Source: Acidimicrobiia bacterium
GTDB lineage: Bacteria; Actinomycetota; Acidimicrobiia; Spongiisociales; UBA11373
DNA length: 49,008 nt
Direction: 5' to 3'
NCBI GenBank assembly: GCA_016215655.1
Contig: JACRIT010000045.1
Coordinates: 1 to 49,008 of the forward strand
Within the stretch, counting starts at the first letter, position 1. Every line of letters begins with the position of its first letter. Of this stretch, positions 18,371-27,583 are shown one piece after another. The position numbers were made by a program, and so were the translations under genes. The notes beneath the pieces were generated by a model, which ran no database searches, was not told the DNA's origin, and saw only the letters and a program-made list of their open reading frames with translations.

Positions 18371-18643
18371 ATGAACAAGCGCGAGCTTGGTGACGCCGTC
18401 GCCGGAGCATTCGGCGGCAACAAGGCGATGGGGTTGGCCGCGGTCGACGCGGTCGTGGATGCCATCACAGCTGCCCTCGCCAAGGGTGAGAAGATCTCGA
18501 TCGCCGGTTTCGGCAACTTCGAGGTCCGGTCGCGTCCGGCGCGGGTCGGCCGCAATCCCCGTACCGGCGAAGCGGTGAAGATCGCAGCCAGCAAGGCTCC
18601 CGCCTTCAAGGCGGCCAAGAACCTGAAGGACGCGGTCAACTAG
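18371..18643 (+). CDS. hup: HU-family DNA-binding protein
   Basis: A 90-residue histone-like protein from ATG 18371, with an AAGGAGGAG ribosome-binding site at optimal spacing. The fold signatures [42 protein letters not shown] (the DNA-binding beta arm with its Pro tip) and [14 protein letters not shown] are complete. It ends at the canonical HU length and lacks the long Lys/Ala-rich tail of mycobacterial HupB. A GTG two codons upstream is in frame but less well placed. Confidence 0.95.
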   Translation: MNKRELGDAVAGAFGGNKAMGLAAVDAVVDAITAALAKGEKISIAGFGNFEVRSRPARVGRNPRTGEAVKIAASKAPAFKAAKNLKDAVN

Positions 18644-18684
18644 CAGCGGTGACGCCCTTCCCGAGGGAGGGCACGATCGAAACC

Positions 18685-18715
18685 GAGAAGGGGCGCCCCC
18701 GGGGCGCCCCTTCTC
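18685..18715. terminator. perfect 15-bp hairpin between convergent genes
   Basis: GAGAAGGGGCGCCCC (18685-18699) and its exact complement (18701-18715) surround a single base. It sits between hup and the oppositely transcribed SCP2 gene and could serve both. Confidence 0.8.
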
Positions 18716-18733
18716 ACGTCTCCAGCGGGCGGC

Positions 18734-19120
18734 TCAATAGGCGACTTCGACCCCGGCGGCGGCGAGAGCGAACTGATTCAGCATCGCCTGGTTCATCATC
18801 AGCTTGGCCATGTTCCCGGTGACCTTGATCTTGCCGGTCATGAAGGCCATCTGGGTGTTGGTCTCGCCCTTGCTGAGAGCGACGGCCGTCTCGTAGTTGT
18901 TCGTGATGGTGGCGTCCGGCTCGACGGCATCACCGGGGGCGGCCAGCGCCTTGCCATCGGCTACGTCGATGTAATAGCGGCCCTCGGTGCCGGCGGGGGC
19001 ATCTGGGATGACGAACTGCAGGGTGAGGTCGACGTTGGTGATGGCGCTCTTGAACCCGGGGTGGGCATTGAGCGCGGTCGTGAGTTCCGACATCCAGTCG
19101 CTCGTGAGGAATGAGGCCAC
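18734..19120 (-). CDS. SCP2 sterol-carrier domain protein
   Basis: 128 residues forming one SCP2-like domain: FVIPDAPAGTEGRYYIDVADGKAL, DATITNNYETAVALSKGE and MAFMTGKIKVTGNMAKLM, the lipid-binding tunnel core and C-terminal helices. Stand-alone actinobacterial SCP2 proteins are thought to bind fatty acyl chains or sterol-like lipids; the ligand here is unknown. Translation starts at GTG (19120-19118) with AAGGAG about 5 bp upstream. A TAACCT box at 19151-19156 on the minus strand may be the promoter. Confidence 0.88.
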   Translation of the reverse strand: MASFLTSDWMSELTTALNAHPGFKSAITNVDLTLQFVIPDAPAGTEGRYYIDVADGKALAAPGDAVEPDATITNNYETAVALSKGETNTQMAFMTGKIKVTGNMAKLMMNQAMLNQFALAAAGVEVAY

Positions 19121-19230
19121 GCGAAACTCCTTTTTCGTGGTCGAAGGTCGAGGTTAGCAACGAGCTTGAAGCGCTCCGTTGGCTCGTGCCGGCTCGCCAC
19201 GGCGTCGATCCGCCACCCGCCTGCGGGCTC

Positions 19231-20103
19231 TCAGCCGATCAGGCCCGCCTCGGCAAGCGCCAAGTCGACTTCGGCGGCCATCGCCGCGGTGATCGGGCGC
19301 AGCGGTCGGCGGGGATGACCACCCTCGAGCCCGGTGCGGGTGGCGGCGTACTTCACCGCGGCCGCTCCGTGACGCTCCACGGCTCGGCTGACGCGGACAA
19401 GTCGCTCGTGGAGGGGATGCACATCCGGGGTACCGGCGGCCGTCACCACCGCGGTGACCAGACGAGGGGCGTAATTGGCGCTCGAGGTCACACAGCCGTG
19501 CACCCCGCCCGCCACCGCCGCAGCCACGGAGGCGGAGGCCCCGACGAACATCCAGAAGCCCGGTGGTGCACCGGATGCGATCTTGATACAGCGCGCCGCG
19601 TCGCCTCCAGAATCCTTCATCCCCATCACGTTGGGGTGGGCGGCCAGGCGGATCGCCATCTCGAGGGGCAGCTCATAGGCCGTCACCGTGGGGACCGAGT
19701 ACAGGAACACCGGGAGCGGAGCGGCGTCGGCCAGATCGGTGAAGAAGCCCTCCACGAGGTCGGGTCGATGTCGGACCAGGGTCGTTGGCGTCATGGCAAG
19801 GACGGCGTCGGCTCCCGCCGCGGCGGCCTCGCCCGCCTGGGCGAGGGCGGAGCGCAGCGACTCTGCGGCCAGACCCACGATCACGAACCCGTCTGGAGCG
19901 GCTTCGCGAGTCCCGGCCGCGAGCAAGGCCCGCTCGCCCAGTTCCAGGTATGGACCCTCGCCGTTGGAGCCCCCGATCACCACCCCGCGAACTCCCCGCT
20001 CCCAGAGGCGGGACACGTTGTCGCGATGGGCGGTGCCGTCGATGATGCCGGCGGCGGTGAACGGGGTGATGATCGCGGGCATGACACGGGGCGGTGTACG
20101 CAT
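19231..20103 (-). CDS. DapA/NAL-family aldolase or lyase
   Basis: A 290-residue TIM-barrel protein of the dihydrodipicolinate synthase / N-acetylneuraminate lyase superfamily. The Schiff-base Lys is in MGMKDSGGD, the conserved Tyr in FLYSVP, and GGSNGEGPYL replaces the GTTGE loop of true DapA, so a sugar-acid or keto-acid aldolase role is more likely than lysine synthesis. ATG 20103 is chosen because the upstream frame reads through a heptamer array and TACCCT lies 6 bp before this ATG. Substrate unknown. Confidence 0.85.
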   Translation of the reverse strand: MRTPPRVMPAIITPFTAAGIIDGTAHRDNVSRLWERGVRGVVIGGSNGEGPYLELGERALLAAGTREAAPDGFVIVGLAAESLRSALAQAGEAAAAGADAVLAMTPTTLVRHRPDLVEGFFTDLADAAPLPVFLYSVPTVTAYELPLEMAIRLAAHPNVMGMKDSGGDAARCIKIASGAPPGFWMFVGASASVAAAVAGGVHGCVTSSANYAPRLVTAVVTAAGTPDVHPLHERLVRVSRAVERHGAAAVKYAATRTGLEGGHPRRPLRPITAAMAAEVDLALAEAGLIG

Positions 20104-20109
20104 GGGGGG

Positions 20110-20115
20110 AGGGTA
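20110..20115 (-). promoter_or_regulatory. -10 hexamer TACCCT, leaderless spacing
   Basis: On the minus strand TACCCT ends 6 bp before ATG 20103. The heptamer array at 20117 begins only one base further upstream. Confidence 0.6.
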
Positions 20116-20116
20116 G

Positions 20117-20179
20117 ATGCCCGAGGCCCGGGGCCTGATGCCCGGTGCCGAGGCTCGGGGCCCAATGCCCGATGCCCGA
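20117..20179. repeat. heptamer array, ATGCCCG type
   Basis: Nine degenerate 7-bp units based on ATGCCCG (including AGGCCCG, GTGCCGA and TGCCCGA) fill most of the divergent spacer between the aldolase-family gene and the chagasin-like gene. Confidence 0.75.
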
Positions 20180-20276
20180 ACTTGGTTCCGGGTACTGCGA
20201 GCGGGAGCGGGCAGCCGTTCTCCCCTGGACAAGCGACCCGCGCCGGCGTACACCATGAGGCGGCAGGGAGGTGCCC

Positions 20277-20660
20277 ATGACCCGTAAGGCTGCGTATGCG
20301 CTGGTGGGGTTGCTCGCTATTGGTGCTTGCCAGTCGACATCGGGGATCACCATCGACCAAGGGGCCGATGGCTCCACGATGACGATGAAGGTGGGCGAGA
20401 CACTGGAGGTGGCCCTCGTTGGCAACCCGTCCACCGGGTACATCTGGGAGCCAGTCGGGCTCGACGAGAGCATCCTCCAGTGGACCGGCGTGCGCCGCTT
20501 CGAGCCCGATTCGACCCTCGTTGGTGCTCCGGGCACGATCCGCCTCACATTCGAAGCGCTCGCCCCCGGCACGCTCACCCTGGAGCTCGTGTACCACCGG
20601 TCGTTCGAGACCGCCGATCCGGCCGGCACGTTCACGGTGACGCTGCACGTGGAGGAGTAG
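20277..20660 (+). CDS. chagasin-like (I42) protease-inhibitor lipoprotein
   Basis: 127 residues from ATG 20277 (GGAGG 5 bp upstream). The signal peptide has a lipobox (AIGAC, C18). The mature domain has the chagasin fold signatures NPSTGYIWEPV (loop L2) and VGAPGTIRLTFEAL (loop L4); the third loop reads YHRSFE instead of the usual RPW-containing motif, so inhibition of papain-like cysteine proteases is uncertain. It is divergent from the aldolase-family gene and followed by an intrinsic terminator. Confidence 0.8.
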   Translation: MTRKAAYALVGLLAIGACQSTSGITIDQGADGSTMTMKVGETLEVALVGNPSTGYIWEPVGLDESILQWTGVRRFEPDSTLVGAPGTIRLTFEALAPGTLTLELVYHRSFETADPAGTFTVTLHVEE

Positions 20661-20765
20661 CCGCTCCCAGCCGCCCGCTGTCCCGCTGCCAGCAAGAGCC
20701 GCGGCGGGGGTCCCGGGTCTTGCCAGGGCTCCTCTGAGCGGGAAGCTGGAAGCGGGAAGCCGGCA
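20661..20765. repeat. inverted heptamer arrays, CCGCTGC / GCGGGAA type
   Basis: The left arm (20661-20690) has four degenerate units such as CCGCTGT and CCCGCTG, starting at the base after the stop codon. The right arm (20738-20765) has GCGGGAA, GCTGGAA, GCGGGAA and GCCGGCA, preceded by TCTGA (20733-20737). The word set is the same as in the 9835-9918 element. Confidence 0.78.
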
Positions 20766-20779
20766 GCGAGGAATCCATT

Positions 20780-20809
20780 CCGGCGCCGATGGCGCCGGGG
20801 CTCGTTTTT
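20780..20809 (+). terminator. intrinsic terminator with T-tract
   Basis: CCGGCGCC (20780-20787), loop GAT and GGCGCCGG (20791-20798) are followed by five T (20805-20809). It would end the chagasin-like transcript 38 bp before the SdhC start. Confidence 0.65.
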
Positions 20810-20846
20810 CGCGCTTGAATGCCGGGCTGAAGGAGGCGGTGACGAG

Positions 20847-21566
20847 TTGACCACCACACAGGCGCCGGCGCGGCGGCAGTACCCCTGGCCGATCGAGTTC
20901 TACCGCTCTGCGGTCGGCAAGAAGTGGGTGATGGGGGTCACCGGCATCGTTCTCATCGGTTACCTGATCTTCCACACCATCGGGAACCTCAAGATCTACC
21001 TCGGGGCAGAGGAGATCGACAGCTATGGCGAGGCGTTGCGGGACCTCGGTGGCCACCTCGTCCCCCGTACCTCGCTCCTGTGGCTCATGCGCGGGGGGTT
21101 GCTCGTGTGCGCCGTCCTGCACATCCACAGCGCGGCAACCCTCACCGCGACCAACTGGAAGGCGCGCAGCGGCCGCTATCACGTCCGCGATTACGCGGTC
21201 GCCTCATACGCCTCGCGCTCGATGCGAGCCACCGGGGTGATCGTGGTGTTCTTCCTGCTATTCCACCTGGCCGACCTCACCTGGGGCGTGACTCCGGCGG
21301 CGAGCGACGTCTACGCCCGCGGCGCGATCTACGCCAACATGATCGCCTCGTTCGAGCGCATCCCGGTGGCGATCCTCTACGTGATCGCCAACCTGTCTCT
21401 CGCACCGCACCTCTACCACGGCACGTGGAGTCTGTTCCAGAGCCTCGGGTGGAATCACCCTCGGTTCAACCAGTGGCGTCGGTATGCCGCCTGGGCCGTG
21501 ACCGGGTTCGTCGTGATCGGCAACCTCTCGGTCCCGATCGCGGTGCAACTGGGGTACTTCGACTGA
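20847..21566 (+). CDS. sdhC: succinate dehydrogenase cytochrome b subunit
   Basis: A 239-residue membrane anchor with about five transmembrane helices, of the Bacillus-type cytochrome b558 family. His residues in helices ([41 protein letters not shown]) are candidate haem ligands. It anchors SdhAB and passes electrons to quinone. The start is TTG 20847 with AAGGAGG 10 bp upstream. SdhA and SdhB follow without gaps, giving a C-A-B operon. Confidence 0.9.
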   Translation: MTTTQAPARRQYPWPIEFYRSAVGKKWVMGVTGIVLIGYLIFHTIGNLKIYLGAEEIDSYGEALRDLGGHLVPRTSLLWLMRGGLLVCAVLHIHSAATLTATNWKARSGRYHVRDYAVASYASRSMRATGVIVVFFLLFHLADLTWGVTPAASDVYARGAIYANMIASFERIPVAILYVIANLSLAPHLYHGTWSLFQSLGWNHPRFNQWRRYAAWAVTGFVVIGNLSVPIAVQLGYFD

Positions 21567-21585
21567 TGTGGACGCGGAGGTGACC

Positions 21586-23502
21586 GTGCAACTCGACGCC
21601 AGGATCCCGGGCGGTCCCCTCGCCGACAAGTGGGACGCGCATCGCTTCGCCCTCCCGCTGGTCGCCCCGCCGAATCGGCGCCGCTTCGAGGTGATCGTGG
21701 TGGGCACCGGCCTCGCCGGCGCCGGTGCGGCCGCCACTCTGGGCGAGCTCGGGTATCAGGTGAAGGTGTTCACCTACAACGACAGCAACCGACGGGCGCA
21801 CAGCATCTCGGCGCAGGGTGGCATCAATGCCTCGAAGGACTATCGCAACGACGGCGACAGCACCCACCGCCTGTTCTACGACACGATCAAGGGGGGCGAC
21901 TACCGGTCGCGCGAGGCCAACGTCTATCGGCTCGCTCAGCTGTCCAACGAGATCATCGACCAGGCCACCGCCCAGGGCGTCCCCTTCGCTCGGGAGTACG
22001 GGGGCACGCTGGCGAACCGTTCCTTCGGCGGTACGCAGGTGGCACGCACCTTCTACGCCCGCGGCCAGACCGGTCAGCAGTTGCTGCTCGGCGCCTATCA
22101 GGCGCTCGCCCGTCAGATCCATGCCGGCACCGTCACGTCGTACACCCGCTGCGAGATGCTCGAGGTGGTGGTCGTCGACGGCAAGGCTGCCGGAGTGGTG
22201 GTGCGCGACATGGTCACCGGCGAGATCTCGAGTCACTCGGCGCACGCCGTCGTGCTCGCCACCGGCGGCTACTCGAACGCCTACTTCCTCTCCACGAACG
22301 CCAAGGCATGCAACGTCACCGCCATCTGGCGGGCGCATCGCAAGGGTGCGCTCTTCGCCAATCCGTGCTTCACCCAGATCCATCCGACCTGCATTCCGGC
22401 GAGCGACGAGTTCCAGTCGAAGCTCACCCTCATGTCGGAGTCGTTGCGCAACGACGGACGCATCTGGGTTCCGCAAGCGGAACGCGAGACCCGCCATCCG
22501 CGCGATATCCCCGAGGATCAGCGCGACTACTTCCTGGAGCGCCGCTACCCGGCGTTCGGCAACCTGGTGCCGCGCGACGTCGCTTCGCGGGCGGCCAAGC
22601 GCGAGGTGGACGCCGGCAAGGGGGTCGGGTCGCTGCACAACGGTGTGTATCTCGACTTCGCCGAGTCGCTGGCCCGACTCGGCCATGACGTCGTGACCGA
22701 GCGCTACGGCAACCTCTTCGAGATGTACGAGCGGATCACCGGGGAGAACCCCTATGAGATGCCGATGCGGATCTACCCGGCACCGCATTACACGATGGGC
22801 GGGCTCTGGGTGGATTACGACCTCATGACCACGGTGCCAGGTCTGTACGCCATCGGCGAGGCCAACTTCGCCGATCACGGGGCCAATCGCCTCGGCGCCA
22901 GCGCCCTCATGCAGGGTCTCGCCGATGGCTACTTCATCCTGCCGACCACGGTCGCCGGCTACCTCGCCGGGATGCTGGGGAAGAAGCCCGTGCCCCCCAG
23001 CCATCCGGCATTCGCTGCGGCCGAGGCCGAGGTCAAAGACCGCACCAACCGCCTGCTCGCCGCCAAGGGCTCCCGCACCGTGGATTGGTTCCACCGCGAG
23101 CTCGGCAAGATCGTATGGGATGAATGTGGCATGGCGCGCACCGCCGACGGGCTCCGCAAGGCGATCGCGGACATTCCCGCACTCCAGGAGGAGTTCCATC
23201 GCGACGTGCGGATCCTCGGCAGCGGCGAGGACATCAACCAGGCCCTGGAGCGCGCCGGACGCGTCGCCGACTTCTTCGAGCTGGCGCAACTCATGTGCCG
23301 AGATGCCCTCAATCGGGAGGAGTCGTGTGGCGGCCACTTCCGGGTGGAGCACCAGACGCCGGACGGCGAGGCTCTGCGCAACGACGACGAGTACGCCTAT
23401 GTGGCGGCGTGGGGATTCGACGGACCCGGCGTCGAGCCGACGCTCGTGAAGGAGCACCTCGAGTTCGAGAACGTCGAGTTGAAGACGAGGAGCTACAAGT
23501 AA
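21586..23502 (+). CDS. sdhA: succinate dehydrogenase flavoprotein subunit
   Basis: A 638-residue flavoprotein oxidising succinate to fumarate. It has the FAD-binding [17 protein letters not shown], the covalent-flavin His in [14 protein letters not shown], the active-site HPT and [16 protein letters not shown] segments, and [16 protein letters not shown] 21586 is preferred (GGAGG 5 bp upstream; the protein then begins [16 protein letters not shown]); GTG 21568, immediately after the sdhC stop, is an in-frame alternative. It overlaps sdhB by one base (TAATG). Confidence 0.94.
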   Translation: MQLDARIPGGPLADKWDAHRFALPLVAPPNRRRFEVIVVGTGLAGAGAAATLGELGYQVKVFTYNDSNRRAHSISAQGGINASKDYRNDGDSTHRLFYDTIKGGDYRSREANVYRLAQLSNEIIDQATAQGVPFAREYGGTLANRSFGGTQVARTFYARGQTGQQLLLGAYQALARQIHAGTVTSYTRCEMLEVVVVDGKAAGVVVRDMVTGEISSHSAHAVVLATGGYSNAYFLSTNAKACNVTAIWRAHRKGALFANPCFTQIHPTCIPASDEFQSKLTLMSESLRNDGRIWVPQAERETRHPRDIPEDQRDYFLERRYPAFGNLVPRDVASRAAKREVDAGKGVGSLHNGVYLDFAESLARLGHDVVTERYGNLFEMYERITGENPYEMPMRIYPAPHYTMGGLWVDYDLMTTVPGLYAIGEANFADHGANRLGASALMQGLADGYFILPTTVAGYLAGMLGKKPVPPSHPAFAAAEAEVKDRTNRLLAAKGSRTVDWFHRELGKIVWDECGMARTADGLRKAIADIPALQEEFHRDVRILGSGEDINQALERAGRVADFFELAQLMCRDALNREESCGGHFRVEHQTPDGEALRNDDEYAYVAAWGFDGPGVEPTLVKEHLEFENVELKTRSYK

Positions 23503-24263
23503 TGGACCTGACACTGCGGGTGTGGAGGCAGGCAGGCCCGGATCGACCCGGTGCCTTCGAGGAGTACCGGGCTCGCGAGATCAGCGAGGATGCCTCGTTT
23601 CTCGAGATGCTCGATGTCGTGAATGAGCGGCTCACGCTGGAGGGCAAGGAGCCGATCACCTTCGATCACGACTGCCGCGAAGGCATCTGCGGCACCTGTG
23701 GGATCATGATCAATGGCAAGCCGCATGGCGGGCAGAAGGGCACCGCCACCTGCCAGCTCCACATGCGGAAGTTCGGCAATGGCGACGTGATCGTCGTCGA
23801 GCCGTGGCGCGCCGCCGGGTTCCCCGTCCTCAAGGACCTCATGGTGAATCGGTCGGCCTTCGACCGGATCATCGAAGCGGGCGGCTACATCGGCGTCGAT
23901 GTGGGCAGCGCTCCGGAGGCGAACCTGATCCCCGTGCCCAAGGCGGTATCCGAACTGGCCATGGATGCCGCGGCCTGCATCGGGTGCGGGGCGTGTGTCG
24001 CCGCCTGTCCCAACAATGCCGCCCAGTTGTTCACTGCCGCCAAGGTCGCCCACCTCAACCTGCTGCCCCAGGGCCAGCCGGAACGGTTCGCCAGAGTGGA
24101 GGCGATGGTCGACACGATGGAGCGGTTCTTCGGTTCGTGCACCAATCACGGCGAATGCGAGGCGGCCTGTCCCAAGTCGATCTCCATCGACTTCATCGCG
24201 CTCCTCAACAAGGACTACGTCCGAGCCAAGCGCATCAATCGGGCGATGGTGTCTCGGGCGTAG
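23502..24263 (+). CDS. sdhB: succinate dehydrogenase iron-sulfur subunit
   Basis: A 253-residue protein. The [2Fe-2S] site is [10 protein letters not shown] plus a later Cys (ATCQL). The C-terminal clusters are in [12 protein letters not shown] and [15 protein letters not shown]. It transfers electrons from SdhA flavin to SdhC haem and quinone. ATG 23502 overlaps the sdhA TAA and has GAGGAG upstream. Confidence 0.94.
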   Translation: MDLTLRVWRQAGPDRPGAFEEYRAREISEDASFLEMLDVVNERLTLEGKEPITFDHDCREGICGTCGIMINGKPHGGQKGTATCQLHMRKFGNGDVIVVEPWRAAGFPVLKDLMVNRSAFDRIIEAGGYIGVDVGSAPEANLIPVPKAVSELAMDAAACIGCGACVAACPNNAAQLFTAAKVAHLNLLPQGQPERFARVEAMVDTMERFFGSCTNHGECEAACPKSISIDFIALLNKDYVRAKRINRAMVSRA

Positions 24264-24350
24264 GCGGTTCGGAGTCGGCAGCAGGGCGACGAACCCTCCG
24301 GCATCGCGCTTGCGACCCTCCGCCATCTGGGCTCTTGTGACTCGGTAATC

Positions 24351-24440
24351 GCGCGCTCCGCGCGCACGATTTCGCGTTCTGTCATCCGGACTCGGTCTTC
24401 TTCAAAGGAATCGCACTTGCGTTGCGCGCGCTCCGCGCGC
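24351..24440. repeat. duplicated GC hairpin upstream of whiB
   Basis: The 15-mer GCGCGCTCCGCGCGC occurs twice, at 24351-24365 and 24426-24440; each can form a 6-bp stem with a 3-nt loop. The rest of the 208-bp sdhB-whiB spacer holds CCCTCCGSCATC-type near-repeats at about 24294 and 24315. The second hairpin ends some 30 bp before the whiB start. Confidence 0.6.
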
Positions 24441-24471
24441 AATAATGACATCTGTGTAATTCGGGAGGACC

Positions 24472-24750
24472 ATGCTCGACGACCTGAGAGAGGTTCTGGC
24501 GGTCGGCGACCTGTCCTGGCAGGACGGGGCCAACTGCAAGGGTGCCAACGCCGACCTGTTCTTCCCCGAGCGGGGAGCGTCGACGCGAACCGCGAAATCC
24601 ATCTGCCGCGAGTGTGGGGTGCGGGAGGCCTGTCTGGAATTCGCCATCACCACCGGCGAGAAGTTCGGGATCTGGGGTGGGATGTCCGAGCGGGAGCGCC
24701 GCCGGGTGCGCCGCGAGCGGCAGGTCGCCGCAGTGCGCAAGGTCTCCTAG
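24472..24750 (+). CDS. WhiB-family [4Fe-4S] transcription regulator
   Basis: A 92-residue actinobacterial regulator. Cluster ligands C22, C45, C48 and C54 have canonical spacing; GIWGGMSERERR is the turn that contacts the sigma factor, followed by an Arg-rich DNA-binding tail. GGGAGG precedes ATG 24472. The subtype (WhiB1 to WhiB7) cannot be fixed from this alone. Its stop overlaps the stop of the convergent cyclase gene by three bases. Confidence 0.93.
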   Translation: MLDDLREVLAVGDLSWQDGANCKGANADLFFPERGASTRTAKSICRECGVREACLEFAITTGEKFGIWGGMSERERRRVRRERQVAAVRKVS

Positions 24751-25973
24751 CGCCGCTCGGGCTCGGCCAGGCCCTCGAGAAACCAGGTCTCGAGGGTGCC
24801 CTTGCCCTTCACCTCGATGGTCCCGCGTCGCCGTCCCACGAACCGTGCGCCGAGCAGATCGCGGGTGGCGGTCGTGATCTGGATCTCGCCGGGCAACCCA
24901 TGCGACTCCATCCTGCTGGCGACGTTCACGGTGTCTCCCCAGATGTCGTACTGGAACTTGCGCCGCCCGATGACACCCGCGACGACCGGTCCCGAATTGA
25001 TCCCGATGCGGAACTGGAAGCGGGTGGTGCGGCAGAAGTCGATCATGTCGAGTGCGACGCATGCGATCGCCTCGGCGTGGTCGGGGCGAGGATGGGGGAC
25101 TCCGGCGGCCAGCATGTAGGCGTCACCGATGGTGCGGATCTTCTCACAGCCGTAGCGGTTCTCGAGCCGATCGAAGAACGTGAAGATCGTATCGAGTTCG
25201 GCGACCATCTCCTCGGGCGAGATCGCCTCGGTCATCGGGGTGAAGCCGACGATGTCGGCAAATAGCACGGTGATGGCGTCGAACCTTCGGGGCCTCACCG
25301 CCCCTCGCTCCTTGAGTTCGACTGCCACCTCCGCCGGCAGCACATTCAACAGAAGTGCCTCGGCGCGGGCGCGCTCCGCTCGCAGCCGTCCGAGCAGATT
25401 GCCGAACAGAACGGTGAGCATGACCAGGTCGGTCACCACGACGGCGGTGGCGAGCGTGGCGCTGAGGCCGGGGTCGGGTGGTACCCGTCCGGCCGCGAGC
25501 CGCGACTCGAGGAGCCCGAGCACGATGGCGGTGGTCGCATAGAACGTCACCACGACGGCCACCGCGATCCGATCGAGGGCCATGGTCGCCACCATCGCGG
25601 CGAGGATCCCAAAGGCGAGGTACCCGCCGGAATTGGCGAACCCACCGAGAGCGATGTGAACAGCGACATGGTTGGCGGCGGCGGCGACGACGATCGCGGT
25701 GACCGTGATCCGGGCGTCTGCGGATCCTGACCCGGCACCCTGCCACACGAGGATGCCGGTGAAGGCGACACAGAGAGCGGCCGTGGCCAAGGCTGCGGTG
25801 GACTCGCCATACCAGGCGAACATCAGCGCCGAGAGGGCGGTGGTGACGATGCTCGTCACCAGGCCGAGAATCCCGAGGCGCGCCACGGTTCGGGGGTCTT
25901 CGACAGTGGCGAGCGCCCCCGACGACCGGACCCGCCGGGCGACCCGATCGACGGCTCGCGACCAGATGCTCAC
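24747..25973 (-). CDS. membrane-bound class III adenylate cyclase
   Basis: A 408-residue protein: about six transmembrane helices, a short linker (NLLGRLRAERARAEALLLNVLP), then a cyclase catalytic domain. FADIVGFT and TIGDAYML carry the two metal-binding Asp, the Lys in CEKIRTIGD and Asp in QYDIWGD indicate ATP rather than GTP, and NVASRM supplies the transition-state Asn and Arg. The product would be cAMP. GTG 25973 is chosen because TACCCT lies 6 bp upstream; the frame runs further but is unlike any cyclase. Confidence 0.88.
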   Translation of the reverse strand: MSIWSRAVDRVARRVRSSGALATVEDPRTVARLGILGLVTSIVTTALSALMFAWYGESTAALATAALCVAFTGILVWQGAGSGSADARITVTAIVVAAAANHVAVHIALGGFANSGGYLAFGILAAMVATMALDRIAVAVVVTFYATTAIVLGLLESRLAAGRVPPDPGLSATLATAVVVTDLVMLTVLFGNLLGRLRAERARAEALLLNVLPAEVAVELKERGAVRPRRFDAITVLFADIVGFTPMTEAISPEEMVAELDTIFTFFDRLENRYGCEKIRTIGDAYMLAAGVPHPRPDHAEAIACVALDMIDFCRTTRFQFRIGINSGPVVAGVIGRRKFQYDIWGDTVNVASRMESHGLPGEIQITTATRDLLGARFVGRRRGTIEVKGKGTLETWFLEGLAEPERR

Positions 25974-25979
25974 GACGTG

Positions 25980-25985
25980 AGGGTA
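25980..25985 (-). promoter_or_regulatory. -10 hexamer TACCCT, leaderless spacing
   Basis: On the minus strand TACCCT ends 6 bp before GTG 25973 of the adenylate cyclase gene; no Shine-Dalgarno is present. Confidence 0.6.
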
Positions 25986-26078
25986 CGCGCCAACCGATGC
26001 CGAGGGGGGTCTGGCACCCAGCACGGCGCCCTCCCGGGGGCAGGGGAGATCCGGGGCGAGCCCATGTGCGAGTGCTCG

Positions 26079-26084
26079 TACAAT
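26079..26084 (+). promoter_or_regulatory. -10 hexamer TACAAT
   Basis: TACAAT lies 28 bp before GTG 26112, leaving a short leader that includes GGGAGG. It would drive the membrane-anchored hypothetical gene. Confidence 0.5.
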
Positions 26085-26111
26085 CTTCCAACCCGAGGGA
26101 GGAGATGGCCG

Positions 26112-27014
26112 GTGGAGATCGTCATTGCGGCTGTGGTCGCCGTCGTCGTCATCGGTCTCGTTCTCGTGTCCGCCCGCCGGCGCCAGCCGACGGGTGCGGC
26201 CGGCCAGGAGCCGGTGCCGGTCGCATCGTCGCGGATGCGTCCCGCCGTCGCCGAGTTCCACGTGGTGGGGAGTTCGGCGAGGGTGCACTTCGAGGTCCCA
26301 CTGCCATCGTCCGGCGCGGATGGTGTCCTCGCCGAGCTGCTCGGTCGCGAAGCGGTCGAGGTGGTGCGGGAGAAGCGTCACACCCTTCCGTTGGGCGATC
26401 TGACTCAGGTGGTCGCCCTGGGTCGGCACGGCACCGAGTGGGTGGAGGTCGCCACGATCGGCCTCAAGACCCCGGGTGAGCTCCCTCCGCCGATGATCCC
26501 GGAACTGCTGCCGCACTCGGGGCACCGGGAGTTCAATCCGTTTGCCCGGCTCGCCGATCTCCCCGAGACCGGGCCGGGCGGCGCCGGCGGCACGGTCGGA
26601 GAGCGCCTCGAAGGTCTGGTGCTCCGTCTGCCGGTACGCGCTCAGGCTGCGGTGCGGTCTCAGGGCATCGATCCCTCCGCGGGCAACGCCCCCGCCGTGG
26701 TCCTCGCGCTCATGCGCAGCGCCGGATATCAGGTCAGCGAGGCCGCCCCGGGAACGTTCGGTGCCACCCGTGGCGGCGAACGCACCTTCATTCGAGTGGT
26801 GGGTCACCGGCCGGGTGAGTACCCGGAGCTCGACGAGTCCGTGGTGCGAACGTTCATCGCGGACTTCGCCTCCTCGGGGATGGACCGCGGGCTGCTCCTT
26901 TCGGAGAAGTGGGCGCCCTTCGAGATCCACGAACGGGAGCGGCGGGATGCGCGAGTGCGCTTCATCACCCGCGAGCGGATCCAGTCCTTTGCCGATGTGC
27001 TCGCCCTCGGCTGA
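26112..27014 (+). CDS. membrane-anchored protein of unknown function
   Basis: A 300-residue protein from GTG 26112 (GGGAGG upstream). An N-terminal helix (IVIAAVVAVVVIGLVLVS) and an Arg cluster anchor it, with the bulk probably cytoplasmic. The C-terminal ~100 residues (APAVVLALMRSAGYQV, RTFIRVVGH, RTFIADFASSGMDRGLLLSEKWAPFEIHERERRDARVRFITRERIQSFADVL) loosely resemble the Mrr-like restriction-endonuclease fold, but the catalytic D-(D/E)xK residues are not visible. I do not assign a function. It is divergent from the cyclase gene and lies upstream of the sigma-factor operon. Confidence 0.6.
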   Translation: MEIVIAAVVAVVVIGLVLVSARRRQPTGAAGQEPVPVASSRMRPAVAEFHVVGSSARVHFEVPLPSSGADGVLAELLGREAVEVVREKRHTLPLGDLTQVVALGRHGTEWVEVATIGLKTPGELPPPMIPELLPHSGHREFNPFARLADLPETGPGGAGGTVGERLEGLVLRLPVRAQAAVRSQGIDPSAGNAPAVVLALMRSAGYQVSEAAPGTFGATRGGERTFIRVVGHRPGEYPELDESVVRTFIADFASSGMDRGLLLSEKWAPFEIHERERRDARVRFITRERIQSFADVLALG

Positions 27015-27042
27015 GGTGCCTCCCTGCGGCGCGGCGGAGCCC

Positions 27043-27068
27043 GGAACTCCAATGTGCGGCCGTTCGTT
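27043..27068 (+). promoter_or_regulatory. ECF-type promoter GGAAC-N17-CGTT
   Basis: GGAAC (27043-27047) and CGTT (27065-27068) are spaced as in promoters read by SigE/SigH-like ECF sigma factors. It precedes the ECF sigma gene at 27083, consistent with autoregulation. Confidence 0.5.
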
Positions 27069-27082
27069 ACCCGGGGTGACGG

Positions 27083-27583
27083 ATGGGTGAGGATCCCACC
27101 CCGTCCTGGGAAGAGGTGGCCCGGCATCATGGGCGCAAGATCTACAACTTCGCCTACCGCCTCACCGGAAACCCCGACGATGCTCGCGACCTCGTGCAGG
27201 ACGTGCTCTTGCGGGTCCGCCGCGGCCTCGAGTCGTACACGCCGCAGTCGTTCGATGGATGGCTGTGGCGCATCACCCGCAATGCCTTTCTGGATGAGGT
27301 GCGCCGTCGCAAGCGGCGGCCGAGCGTGCCGCTTCCCGACGACGACCGCGGCCTGGGGGAGTCGTCCCCGGCCCCCGAGGACGTCCTCGCTTCGATTCGA
27401 TTGGGCGAGGACGTCCAGCGCGCCCTGCTCCAGATTCCCTTCGAGTTCCGCGAGGCCGTGGTGTTATGCGACATCGTCGGGCTGGCCTACGAGGAGATTG
27501 CCGAGGCGGTGGGCATCCCGATCGGCACCGTCAGGAGCCGCATCCACCGGGGGCGGGCGATGCTGAGAGAGCTGCTGTCATGA
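27083..27583 (+). CDS. ECF-family RNA polymerase sigma factor
   Basis: 166 residues with region 2 (YNFAYRLTGNPDDARDLVQDVLLRVRRGL, FDGWLWRITRNAFLDEVRRRKRR) and region 4 (FREAVVLCDIVGLAYEEIAEAVGIPIGTVRSRIHRGRAMLREL). It directs polymerase to GGAAC/CGTT-type promoters. It overlaps the anti-sigma gene by ATGA, which overlaps an RseB-like gene by GTGA: a sigma/anti-sigma/periplasmic-sensor arrangement used for envelope stress. Confidence 0.93.
   Translation: MGEDPTPSWEEVARHHGRKIYNFAYRLTGNPDDARDLVQDVLLRVRRGLESYTPQSFDGWLWRITRNAFLDEVRRRKRRPSVPLPDDDRGLGESSPAPEDVLASIRLGEDVQRALLQIPFEFREAVVLCDIVGLAYEEIAEAVGIPIGTVRSRIHRGRAMLRELLS

Noticed and set aside
21466-23514. 682-codon open frame on the minus strand across sdhA
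   Set aside because: It mirrors sdhA codon structure in high-GC DNA, is rich in His/Arg/Gly, has no recognisable domain, and lies opposite a certain gene.
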